Below, in pieces: positions 53,361 to 61,254 of a stretch of 64,000 nt of DNA (the stretch's first letter is position 1; each line of letters begins with the position of its first letter). This DNA comes from G958296245 sp965262055 (lineage in GTDB: Bacteria; Chloroflexota; Dehalococcoidia; Lucifugimonadales; G958296245): positions 868,001 to 932,000 of the forward strand of contig CBDHEI010000002.1 in the NCBI GenBank assembly GCA_965262055.1, in the 5' to 3' direction. A program made the translations under genes and the position numbers. The notes beneath the pieces were generated by a model. It did not search any database and had not been told where the DNA came from. It saw only the letters and a list, made by a program, of their open reading frames with translations.

Positions 53361-53379
53361 TGCTGAATGCGGCCTAGAG

Positions 53380-53385
53380 TATAAT
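53380..53385 (+). promoter_or_regulatory. -10 element for the ATPase-nuclease pair
   Basis: A perfect TATAAT lies 6 nt before the ATPase ATG, predicting a leaderless transcript. The -35 position (about 53357-53362, TTAGTG) falls on the right end of the IS element and is weak. Confidence 0.55.
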
Positions 53386-53391
53386 GACGAC

Positions 53392-54780
53392 ATGCTAACC
53401 AAGATCCGGCTCAAAAACTTCAAAGCCTTTAGAGACACTGGAAGCCTTGAGATCGCGCCCCTCACTGTCTTGACTGGACAGAATAGCTCCGGGAAGAGCG
53501 CGATCCTCCGGGCAATGATGGCCCTTCGGCAGACGGTCGAGAGCCGTGACCAGAGCACAGCGTTCGTCTCGACCGGTGAATACGTGAACTTGGGGACATT
53601 CGAGGAATTAGCGTTTAAGCATGACGTCAAGTCTTCAGTGGGCTTCCACTTCGTGTCGAAGGTGCCTTCAGCACATCACACCTTCATGGGAATGGAATTG
53701 CCGTTTGGAGAGGACCAACGGGAGTTGTCCGTATCGCTTGACTTGGCCTATCTCTCGTCCATCGATCGGATATATTTGGTGCGATCGATGGTTCACTTGG
53801 GTAAAGGAGGAATCCAAGTTCACAAGGAGACTATGCGGGGCAAACAGCTTGGACGATCCTACCGCACGTCCGTCAGATTCCTAGCAGATAAGTCTGGGAA
53901 GCTGGGCAACTCAAGCACTGCGCAGTTTCATAGAGTGCCTCCCTATATCGTAACCGACGCCGTGCGCACGGCAAGCCGAGAAAGCAAGACGAAGATATCG
54001 CCAGGGCAGGGAAAACGGCTGATATCAACTCAGTTTGCCAAGATTGTCGAGGAATCCGTATCACAGGAACTTGCTAGCCTTCACTACATTGGACCGCTAC
54101 GCGAGCAGCCTCGACGCATGTACCTTTCCACCGGGGAGACTCCGAGAGAGGTCGGGACAGCCGGAGAGCTGGGGCCTGCAGTCCTATGGAGTGCTTCGGA
54201 GGCAAGACAACTGGATTCTGTCAAGTTGTCTGAATGGTGTTCAAGAATGGGACTAGCCTTTGAGATAAGATTGACTCCAGTTCAGGGAGGTTACTTTCAA
54301 GTCTTAGTGGTAGATCCGTATACTCGGGTGTCTGTGAATATACAGGACGTGGGAGTTGGGACTTCTCAGCTTCTGCCAATCCTTGTGCAAGGGCTAATAG
54401 CACCGCATGGATCGACGCTGTTGTTGGAGCAACCGGAAATCCATCTACACCCTAAGGTACAAGCCGATCTGGCGGATTTCCTAATTGACGTCACCCGACG
54501 GGAGGTAGGTGTGATCGTGGAAACCCATAGTGAACATCTGATCACCCGCTTACAGAGGCGAATCGCCGAAGAATCCCTCGATCCTAAGGAGGTAGCAGTC
54601 TATTTCGTCACGCCATCCCCGGAAGGTTCTGCGGTAGAACAAGTGCAGGTCAACGAGTACGGGCAGATTCCTGCAGCCCCAGACGGGTTTTTTGAGGAAG
54701 GGTTCGAAGAGACGTTCGATTTCATGAGAGCAGTTGGCCAACGAAAAACGTGCGAACGCCTAGCCCGAGATAGCGAGTAG
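53392..54780 (+). CDS. DUF3696-type ABC/OLD-like AAA ATPase
   Basis: A 462-aa ABC-class ATPase of the SMC/OLD type. Walker A is GQNSSGKS (29-36), a signature-like VGVGTSQLLPILV lies near 320, and Walker B is LLLEQPEIHLHP (343-354) followed by VIVETHSEHLI (H-loop). The C-terminal FFEEGFEETFDFM fits DUF3696. No TOPRIM domain is fused, unlike OLD nucleases. GC is visibly lower than in flanking genes. A PIN-like gene starts 8 nt after its stop. Such ATPases often sense or regulate a partner nuclease in phage defence; that role is inferred. Confidence 0.87.
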   Translation: MLTKIRLKNFKAFRDTGSLEIAPLTVLTGQNSSGKSAILRAMMALRQTVESRDQSTAFVSTGEYVNLGTFEELAFKHDVKSSVGFHFVSKVPSAHHTFMGMELPFGEDQRELSVSLDLAYLSSIDRIYLVRSMVHLGKGGIQVHKETMRGKQLGRSYRTSVRFLADKSGKLGNSSTAQFHRVPPYIVTDAVRTASRESKTKISPGQGKRLISTQFAKIVEESVSQELASLHYIGPLREQPRRMYLSTGETPREVGTAGELGPAVLWSASEARQLDSVKLSEWCSRMGLAFEIRLTPVQGGYFQVLVVDPYTRVSVNIQDVGVGTSQLLPILVQGLIAPHGSTLLLEQPEIHLHPKVQADLADFLIDVTRREVGVIVETHSEHLITRLQRRIAEESLDPKEVAVYFVTPSPEGSAVEQVQVNEYGQIPAAPDGFFEEGFEETFDFMRAVGQRKTCERLARDSE

Positions 54781-54788
54781 CCTCTGAG

Positions 54789-55232
54789 ATGGATTGGGTG
54801 ATCGATACTGACGTGTTAGTCCGAGCTGAGGACGGAGATGAGCGTCACGATCATTGCTTCAACGTCCTAGGACTGTTGGGAGTCATTCTTAAGTCGGGCC
54901 ACGACATTGTGATAGACGACTGCGATAAGATCAATAGCCAATATCGTAACAATCTATACGCCACGGGTTTAGTATATAGGTTCTTGAAAACTTTTGCTAG
55001 CCGCGGTCAAGTCCGGTATGTGTCGGGTAGACTCATCAATCGGTTGTCCACTGAACTGCGGCGTCTTGGCTTTGACTCTGACGACGATGTATTTGTAGCG
55101 GTGGCCACTAGGACCTCCAGTGGCCGATTAGTCGCCGAAGAATCCGACTACACTGACTCCGTAGTCGATTACCTATCGAGCGAGGGCCTGCAGGTGCTGG
55201 ACTGCCAGGCGGCTTCAGCCGAGTCAACCTAG
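54789..55232 (+). CDS. PIN-like nuclease candidate, partner of the ATPase
   Basis: A 147-aa protein not assigned to a named family. It has PIN-like features: IDTDVL with Asp 6 and Asp 8 at the first strand, an acidic cluster FDSDDDVFVAVA (Asp 96-100) before a helix, and LVAEESDY (Glu 117/118, Asp 120) at the last strand. That order matches PIN ribonuclease acids. It starts 8 nt after the ATPase and shares its low GC, so the two are co-expressed. It could be an RNase effector controlled by the ATPase. Confidence 0.6.
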   Translation: MDWVIDTDVLVRAEDGDERHDHCFNVLGLLGVILKSGHDIVIDDCDKINSQYRNNLYATGLVYRFLKTFASRGQVRYVSGRLINRLSTELRRLGFDSDDDVFVAVATRTSSGRLVAEESDYTDSVVDYLSSEGLQVLDCQAASAEST

Positions 55233-55676
55233 TGACACCTGCCTCCTCCTCCTCGTTACTAGCCCCCTCTGTTGCACCTCGATATACGATTGGCGAGGCT
55301 GAGTTGATACTGGGGTGTAGAGCGTCAGCGAGAATGCGACTGCGATAATCTCACCCGGGACTCCTCGGCTCGGGCCAGACCCTTAATGGGACCGGCACAA
55401 TGCCCTCAAAGTAATCTGTCGGCTCGCCGAGGTGGCATACGAAGCCCAGTGCCCAGTTGCCTGATAGGAGCTTGGCCATAGGTTCCGTCGGCGGCGACTG
55501 TCTCGTATGTCTAGGTGAACTTGACGGCCCGTAGGCTCAACCGATTTGGTGAACTCGGAGCCGCTATCTACGGAATCCCGGCGGCCGAAACGGGAAGGCA
55601 GGACCCTCCGTAGTATCTAGCCTCGGCGTGGTCTCCCTACCAGAGAATGCTCGAACCTATAGAGCGGTCGGCGGAC
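55233..55676. other. Non-coding right flank of the insertion
   Basis: No gene was supported here. Short minus-strand frames exist but none has a ribosome site or recognisable product. The region probably contains the right boundary material of the inserted segment. Confidence 0.45.
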
Positions 55677-56024
55677 TCATGCGTCCCCAGTCGCATCCAG
55701 TTCGACAGCCCAAGAGAACCGTACTTTTTGTGTTGAATGGAAGACGGGAAACTCGGCGATCGTCCATACGACCACGTCCTCTGCCCGAGCAAGGTCGCTC
55801 CGGTCGGCCGGCGGCGGATGCCCGGTCTTCGTTGCGTCCAGGAACTGGGAGACCGCCGGGCTCTTGGTCCTGAGGAAGAAGTCGATGGATGGATGAGCCC
55901 AGAGCACCAGGGCAAGCTCTCGCTCCGGGGCCCAACCTGGGAGGTATTCGATCTGGAACGATTCGAGGAGGTAGAGGTCCTCGATGCGCAGGTCAGCGCC
56001 GGCGAACAATTCCCTTAGCACCAA
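55677..56024 (-). pseudogene. Methyltransferase N-terminal fragment
   Basis: The minus strand encodes EYLPGWAPERELALVLWAHP, SIDFFLRTKSPAVSQFLDA and AEDVVVWTIAEF, which match the N-terminal region I associate with methyltransferases ending in a KYWK tail. After about residue 90 the similarity stops and the frame runs on for 25 unrelated codons. The family normally continues with a segment like ADLIAYNKCPELYD, which is exactly what begins the fragment at 51370. The start is uncertain (TTG 56024 or the next GTG). Confidence 0.6.
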
Positions 56025-56077
56025 GCGAGCACCCTATTTTCGACTATGGCGCACGCGAAGGCCGTCCAGTCCCCTGC

Positions 56078-57085
56078 CTAACGCGTTCTGGGGTTGAGTA
56101 CGTCGTTCAGGGCGTCGCCGAGCAGGTTCCAGGACAGCACCATCAGCCACGCCGCGGTTCCGGGAGCAAGGAGAAACCAGGGGAAGTTGCGCAGGGCGCT
56201 GATGCTGGCGCCTTCGTAGAGCATGGTGCCGAGGCTTGGACGCGGCGGCTGGATACCGATGCCCAGCCAGCTCAGGATGATCTCGACACCCACCATAGAG
56301 CCCATGCTCATGGAAACCGTGACCACTATCGGGCTGATAGCGTTGGGGAGCAGGTGGATGAACAGCAACCGTGGAGTGGACGCACCGATGGCCTTCGCGG
56401 CCTCGACGTGGAGCGCCTCCTTGAGGTATAGGATCTGGCCCCTTACCAGCCTCGCCATGCCGATCCAGCCAAAGCTCACGAGGGCGAGCGATACGACGAG
56501 GTAGTCGGCGACCCCTATAGTCAGCAGGCCGTCCAGGAAGGTGTTCTCCTCGACCCATATGACCCAATCGCGCACCCGGTTCCTGAGCGTGGCCGCTAGG
56601 ATGATCACCAGCAGGATGTCCGGGAAAGACGCGAACACCTCGCCTACTCGCATGATGGCGGCGTCGATCTTCCCACCGAAATAGCCTGACACCAGCCCCA
56701 GGGTCACACCGATAAACAGGCCCCCGGTCAGCATCGAGATCACGGTCAGGATGACCGTATTCTGCACCCCGTAGAGGACGCGGGTGAGCAGGTCGCGGCC
56801 CTTCAGGTCGGTGCCGGCGAAGTACGACTTGGACCAGAACCCCGTGATGCCCTGGTCGGTGACCACCGTGGGGGGCTTCCGAATGGCGGTCAGGTCCGGG
56901 GTCCGGTAGTCATGCGGAGAGACCCACGGGGCGAACACCCCGGCGAAATAGACGATGGCCAAAATGACCATGCACGTCGCGGCGATCTTCTTGCGGATTA
57001 GACGCGAAAGGGCACGGGAGAGGTGGCCCCTCCGCTGGAAGACCCGGTCGTCGTCCAGCACTGCTGTCTGTTGGGCCGTTGCCAT
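56078..57085 (-). CDS. Peptide-type ABC transporter permease (DppC-like)
   Basis: A 335-aa inner-membrane permease with about six helices and an N-terminal cytoplasmic segment. FAPWVSPHDY, GTDLKGRDLLTRVLYG and the EAA-loop segment VEAAKAIGASTPRLLFIHLLP identify the DppC/OppC family. It starts 8 nt after the DppB-like gene. No ATP-binding subunit follows; the operon ends at the disrupted methyltransferase gene. Confidence 0.93.
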   Translation of the reverse strand: MATAQQTAVLDDDRVFQRRGHLSRALSRLIRKKIAATCMVILAIVYFAGVFAPWVSPHDYRTPDLTAIRKPPTVVTDQGITGFWSKSYFAGTDLKGRDLLTRVLYGVQNTVILTVISMLTGGLFIGVTLGLVSGYFGGKIDAAIMRVGEVFASFPDILLVIILAATLRNRVRDWVIWVEENTFLDGLLTIGVADYLVVSLALVSFGWIGMARLVRGQILYLKEALHVEAAKAIGASTPRLLFIHLLPNAISPIVVTVSMSMGSMVGVEIILSWLGIGIQPPRPSLGTMLYEGASISALRNFPWFLLAPGTAAWLMVLSWNLLGDALNDVLNPRTR

Positions 57086-57093
57086 TCTCTCCC

Positions 57094-58032
57094 CTAGCTG
57101 TAGCGTATGCGCGGATCGACGACGGCGTAGGACAGGTCCGCCAGCAGGTTTGCCAGCACGAAGGCGCTGGCTCCGATCAGCGTTATGGCCATGATGATCG
57201 GGAAGTCCCTGGCGAATATCGCGTCGACGGCCAGCCTGCCCACCCCGGGTATGCCCATCAGCGTCTCGGTGATGAACGCCCCTCCTATGAGTCCCGCCAG
57301 CGAGAAGGCCAAGATGGTGATTATCGGAATGATGGCGTTCCTGAGCACGTGCCTGCTATCGACCGTAAAGGGGCCCAGCCCCTTCGCTTGTGCGGTGCGG
57401 ATGAAGTCCTGGCCCATCACGTCGAGCGTGCTGGCGCGCATCAGCCTGGTCAGCCCGGCGATACCGGGTACTCCCATGGTGATGGCCGGCACAATGATGC
57501 GAAGGTCGAAGAGGCCGCCCCAGCCCGAGCAGGACACCAGGTTGAGCTTCAGGCACATGAACCACGTCATGGCGGGCACGCTAACCATAACGGGGATCGA
57601 CATCAGCACGAGGGTCATGGTCACGGCGGCAGGGTCGTGCCAACTGCCCTGCCGGTGGGCGATGAAGAAGCCCAGGGGTAGTCCGCCCGCCAGGCTGATG
57701 AGCATGGCGGCGAACGCAAGCTGGCCTGAGACCCACATCTTCTTGATGATAAGATCCCGCACCGGTTGTCCCCTGTGCAGGCTCAGACTGTTGCCGAAGT
57801 CGCCGCGCACGAAGTGGGAGACGTAGTCGACGTACTGGACGTGAAATGGCCGGTCTAGGCCGAGCTGGCGCCGGAGGTTCTGCGTCGCCGCGGATTCCGC
57901 GTCGTAGCGAGTGCCCAGCATGACCTTCACCGGGTCGCCCGGGCCGTAGTGCCCAAGGGAAAAGGTGACGAAGGAGACGGCCAGCAGCAGGACCGGGAGC
58001 CAGAGTACCCTACGGGCTACGTATTTCCACAT
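57094..58032 (-). CDS. Peptide-type ABC transporter permease (DppB-like)
   Basis: A 312-aa permease of the DppB/OppB family, with six membrane helices. Seen are YVARRVLWLPVLLLAVSFVTF at the N-terminus, a YVSHFVRGDFGNSLS periplasmic stretch, the EAA region LDVMGQDFIRTAQAKGLGP, and PGVGRLAVDAIFARD. It pairs with the DppC-like protein to form the channel for the substrate delivered by the upstream binding protein. Confidence 0.94.
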   Translation of the reverse strand: MWKYVARRVLWLPVLLLAVSFVTFSLGHYGPGDPVKVMLGTRYDAESAATQNLRRQLGLDRPFHVQYVDYVSHFVRGDFGNSLSLHRGQPVRDLIIKKMWVSGQLAFAAMLISLAGGLPLGFFIAHRQGSWHDPAAVTMTLVLMSIPVMVSVPAMTWFMCLKLNLVSCSGWGGLFDLRIIVPAITMGVPGIAGLTRLMRASTLDVMGQDFIRTAQAKGLGPFTVDSRHVLRNAIIPIITILAFSLAGLIGGAFITETLMGIPGVGRLAVDAIFARDFPIIMAITLIGASAFVLANLLADLSYAVVDPRIRYS

Positions 58033-58056
58033 ATGGGGCGTTCCCGCTACAGAACT

Positions 58057-58088
58057 CGGTTGCCCCGCCTCACATGGCGGGGCAACCG
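58057..58088 (-). terminator. Strong intercistronic stem-loop
   Basis: GGTTGCCCCGCC-TCACAT-GGCGGGGCAACC forms a perfect stem of 12-13 bp between the binding-protein gene and the permease genes. It probably stabilises the binding-protein mRNA and limits read-through, giving more binding protein than permease. No T-run follows. Confidence 0.65.
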
Positions 58089-58144
58089 TCCTCTACGTAT
58101 CGCCTATCTGGGCCGTCCAACCGGCTCGGACGCCGGAAGCCAGC

Positions 58145-59914
58145 TCACTCGATGACGACTTCCGACATCTTAGGCACTATCATCGGCGTGAGCTTGTAGT
58201 TCTTGACGTGGGGCTTGAGCAGGACAAACTGCTCTCCAGAGTACCACAGCGGCAGCCAAGGAGCGTCCTTGACCAGCATGTCCTCGGCTTCCTGGTAGAG
58301 GGCCACGCGTGTGGAGGCGTCGTGCTCGACCCTCGCCTCTTCGAGAAGGCCGTCCACTTCGGGGTTCGAGTAGGCCATGTGGTTGAGGCTGCTGTCGGTG
58401 TGGAACAGGATGTCCAGGAAGTCCTGGGGATCGGGGTAGTCGGCCTGCCAGCCGGCGTAGTACGCCTGGTACTTCTGCTCGTCCAGCTCCTCTAGGTAGG
58501 TCGCCGACTCTACCTGTACGATGTCGACCTCAACGCCGATCACTCGCCGCCAGAACTCTATGACCACCTCGAGGTCAAGCCCAATGGTGCCGCCGGTGCC
58601 CGGGACGGTGACCTCGATTCGCGGGGTGTTGTCGGACCCGGCGAAGGGAGACTCGCCTAGGGCCGCCTGTGCCGTCGCATAGTACGGGCTGTCCTCCGCA
58701 ACGTTCGCCAGGAAGTCGGCGTAGGGGGTCTCGCTAATCAGGCGCTGGGCCAGCACCGGGTCGAATGTCAGCCCCTCCAGGTTGGGGTTGTACCCAGGGA
58801 ATCCAGGCGGCAGTATGCCGTATGCCGGCACGACAAGGTTGGACAGCACTTCGGTTGCTATAAGCTCCTTGTCGACCGCGTGGTTGAGGGCTTGCCTGAA
58901 CTTCGACTGGTCGAAGGGCGGGAAGTTGGGATTGAAGCCCACGTAGAAGACGCTAAAGTCGGGCGGCGCGACGATGAGCTCTTGGTTCAGCGGCTCGTTG
59001 GGATCCTGGATCCTGTCCAGGTCGAATATCCCGACCCCGGTTATGTCGATCTCGTCGTTCTCATACATGGCCATGGACTGACCACCCGCCAGGTTCATGT
59101 GAACGAAGTCGACATTCGCAAGCTCGCCGTAGAAGTCGTCGAAGCGCTCCAGGACGATACGCTCTCCGATGCGGTATTCCTTGAGCTTGAATGGGCCGGT
59201 CCCCACGCCGTTCTCGATCCACCAGTTGTCTCCGCCGCTCTGCACTACCTCCCTATCCAGTACGTACGCCGTGGGGTAGGTCAGCTTGGCGAGGATGTAA
59301 GACTTGGGGGCGTCCACGGTGATCTGCAGCGTGTGGTCGTCAACGACCTTGACGCCTTCGATGCTGTCGGTCTTGCCCTCGATGTAGTCCGTTGCCCCAA
59401 CGATGTCGTCGAGGTACGTATCGGCCACGGGCGACGCGGTGCTCGGCGCGGCCGCCCGCTCGATGGACCACTTGAAGTCGTCGGCAGTAACGGGCTTGCC
59501 GTTATGGAACTTGACGTTCTCCCTCAGCCGGAAGGTGTAGGTGGTGCCGCTGGCATCGATCTCCCAGCTTTCGGCGATGTCGGGCACGAGCCTCAGTTCG
59601 GTGTCGAACTTCACCAGCCCGCTGAATACCTCCACGACTATGAAGGCCGAGGTTGTGTCCGTGACCAGATGAGGGTCGAGCGTCGCGGGGTCGGACCAGA
59701 GCCGTCGGAAGATGCCTCCAGGCGGGGCCTCTGTGACAGCCTCGCTGGTTTCCGGCTCCTCCTTGATCATCTCTTCGGTGACCTCGGCCAGGGTCCCCGC
59801 GCTCGAAGTGGTAGGGTCGACAACCTCCTCTTTCGCGGTAGACTCTGGTTCGCTGCTGCACGCGAAGGCTACTGCGGCTAGGAGCACTGCCAGTACGAAA
59901 ATCAGTTTTTTCAT
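58145..59914 (-). CDS. Family-5 peptide-type solute-binding lipoprotein
   Basis: A 589-aa SBP_bac_5 protein. The signal peptide starts MKKLIFVLAVLLAAVAFAC with a lipobox Cys, then an acidic linker rich in Glu and Thr. The domain signature AESWEIDASGTTYTFRLRENVKFHNG is present. GGAGG precedes ATG 59914 by about 10 nt. It leads the operon with the two permeases downstream, so it delivers an oligopeptide-like ligand to them. Confidence 0.93.
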   Translation of the reverse strand: MKKLIFVLAVLLAAVAFACSSEPESTAKEEVVDPTTSSAGTLAEVTEEMIKEEPETSEAVTEAPPGGIFRRLWSDPATLDPHLVTDTTSAFIVVEVFSGLVKFDTELRLVPDIAESWEIDASGTTYTFRLRENVKFHNGKPVTADDFKWSIERAAAPSTASPVADTYLDDIVGATDYIEGKTDSIEGVKVVDDHTLQITVDAPKSYILAKLTYPTAYVLDREVVQSGGDNWWIENGVGTGPFKLKEYRIGERIVLERFDDFYGELANVDFVHMNLAGGQSMAMYENDEIDITGVGIFDLDRIQDPNEPLNQELIVAPPDFSVFYVGFNPNFPPFDQSKFRQALNHAVDKELIATEVLSNLVVPAYGILPPGFPGYNPNLEGLTFDPVLAQRLISETPYADFLANVAEDSPYYATAQAALGESPFAGSDNTPRIEVTVPGTGGTIGLDLEVVIEFWRRVIGVEVDIVQVESATYLEELDEQKYQAYYAGWQADYPDPQDFLDILFHTDSSLNHMAYSNPEVDGLLEEARVEHDASTRVALYQEAEDMLVKDAPWLPLWYSGEQFVLLKPHVKNYKLTPMIVPKMSEVVIE

Positions 59915-59992
59915 TTACAAACCGCCTCCACTCTCATCTCTATGTGTGCCGAATCCGGGTTGCAGAAGCCATAGACCGGGCCGGAGCCCATT

Positions 59993-61100
59993 CTAACCGG
60001 CCTGTTTGCCGACTGTAGACGCCAGGTAAGAACCGATGAGGTCGTCGATATGGCCATCGAGCACGGAGTCCGAATCGGAGGTCTCGTGGCCGGTCCTATG
60101 GTCCTTGACCATCTTGTAGGGGTGCAGGACGTAGCTCCGTATCTGGTTGCCCCACTCGGGGGACACGTGCTCGCCGCGGATCCTGTCCATCTCCTTCGAC
60201 CGCTCCCTGAGTTCGCGTTCCATCAACCGGGACGTCAGGACTCTCATCGCGATTGTCTTGTTCTGATACTGGGAGCGCTCGTTCTGGCAGCTTACCTTGA
60301 TTCCGGTTGGGACGTGGGTGATTCGGACGGCGGTCGAGTTCTTCTGGACGCTCTGACCCCCGGCGCCGCCCGCGCGGAAGACCTCTATCTTCAGGTCGTT
60401 GGAGTCGATTACTAAGTCTACGCCGTCCTCAGCCTCTGGGAGCACCTCCACCAGCGCGAAGGAAGTGTGCCTCGCGTGATCAGCATCGAAGGGAGACATG
60501 CGTACGAGCCTGTGGACTCCCTTCTCTCCCTTCAGGTAGCCGTAGGCGTAGTCGCCATTGTGCTGCACGATCGCGCTCTTGATGCCGGCCTCCTCACCTG
60601 GGGATGTGTCCAATACGGAGCTCTCGAAACCCCTGCTCTCGGCCCATCGCAGGTACATCCGCACCAGCATCTCCGCCCAGTCCTGCGACTCCACCCCGCC
60701 GGCGCCGGCGTGTATGGCGACTATGGCGTTCCGTCGGTCGTGCTCGCCGGAGAGCGCCAACCGCAGCTCCAGTTCATCCAGCTTCTCGGTAAGCTCCGCG
60801 ATCTCCTCGGCCAGTGTGTCTTGCAGGGTGTCATCCCGCTCTTCGAGCGCGAGCGCGACGAGCCCATCTACGGACTCGGCCTGCGACTCCAGACCCCTCC
60901 AGAGCTGGACGTCTTCCTTGTGACGTGAAAGCGTCCTCATCTTACCCTGAGCGTCGACCCCGCTGTTCCAGAAGGCCGGCTCACTGGCCGCTTTCTCCAA
61001 CTCCGTTATGGCCTTTTCCATTCCCGCGACGTCAAAGGCGCACCATGATTTTCGATATTCTGTCCCTCAGCTCGCGGACGGTGTTTCTTAGCTCCTGCAT
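59993..61100 (-). CDS. prfB: Peptide chain release factor 2, with programmed +1 frameshift
   Basis: RF2 recognises UGA and UAA stops. The main frame has the SPF tripeptide (RMSPFDADHARHTSFA) and the GGQ catalytic loop (GGAGGQSVQKNS). Its start is supplied by a short upstream frame from ATG 61100: 22 codons ending CTT, then TGA followed by C (CTTTGAC), the conserved RF2 autoregulatory slip site. A +1 shift there joins MVRL to DVAGMEKAITELEK and gives 368 residues, the normal length. Without the shift the ORF would start at 61021 and lack its N-terminus. Confidence 0.95.
61031..61037 (-). promoter_or_regulatory. prfB programmed frameshift site
   Basis: CTT-TGA-C on the minus strand: the ribosome slips +1 at CUU when RF2 is scarce. 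The Shine-Dalgarno-like stimulator seen in E. coli just upstream is weak here (ATGGTGCGC). Confidence 0.9.
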
Positions 61101-61254
61101 AGTTTACGGCCTTGCCCTTTCAAGCGGTTTCAATTCCCTACAACGCTCGCCGGGGCAATTGGGGTACTCCGGCGCCACGTCGGATGCCTGATTATAGCAG
61201 CAGAATGCCTATTCGCTGCTATACTCCGTACCGGAACACCCCTGAGGATTACGG

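Noticed and set aside
51598..53364. A target-site duplication around the IS1380-family element
   Set aside because: Bases on the two sides (GCGT and TGCT) do not match, and shifting the ends by a few bases did not give a duplication.
55374..55500. A roughly 40-codon minus-strand ORF reading MAKLLSGNWALGFVCHLGEP
   Set aside because: It looks orderly but is too short and has no ribosome site or recognised family; possibly a relic in the insertion flank.
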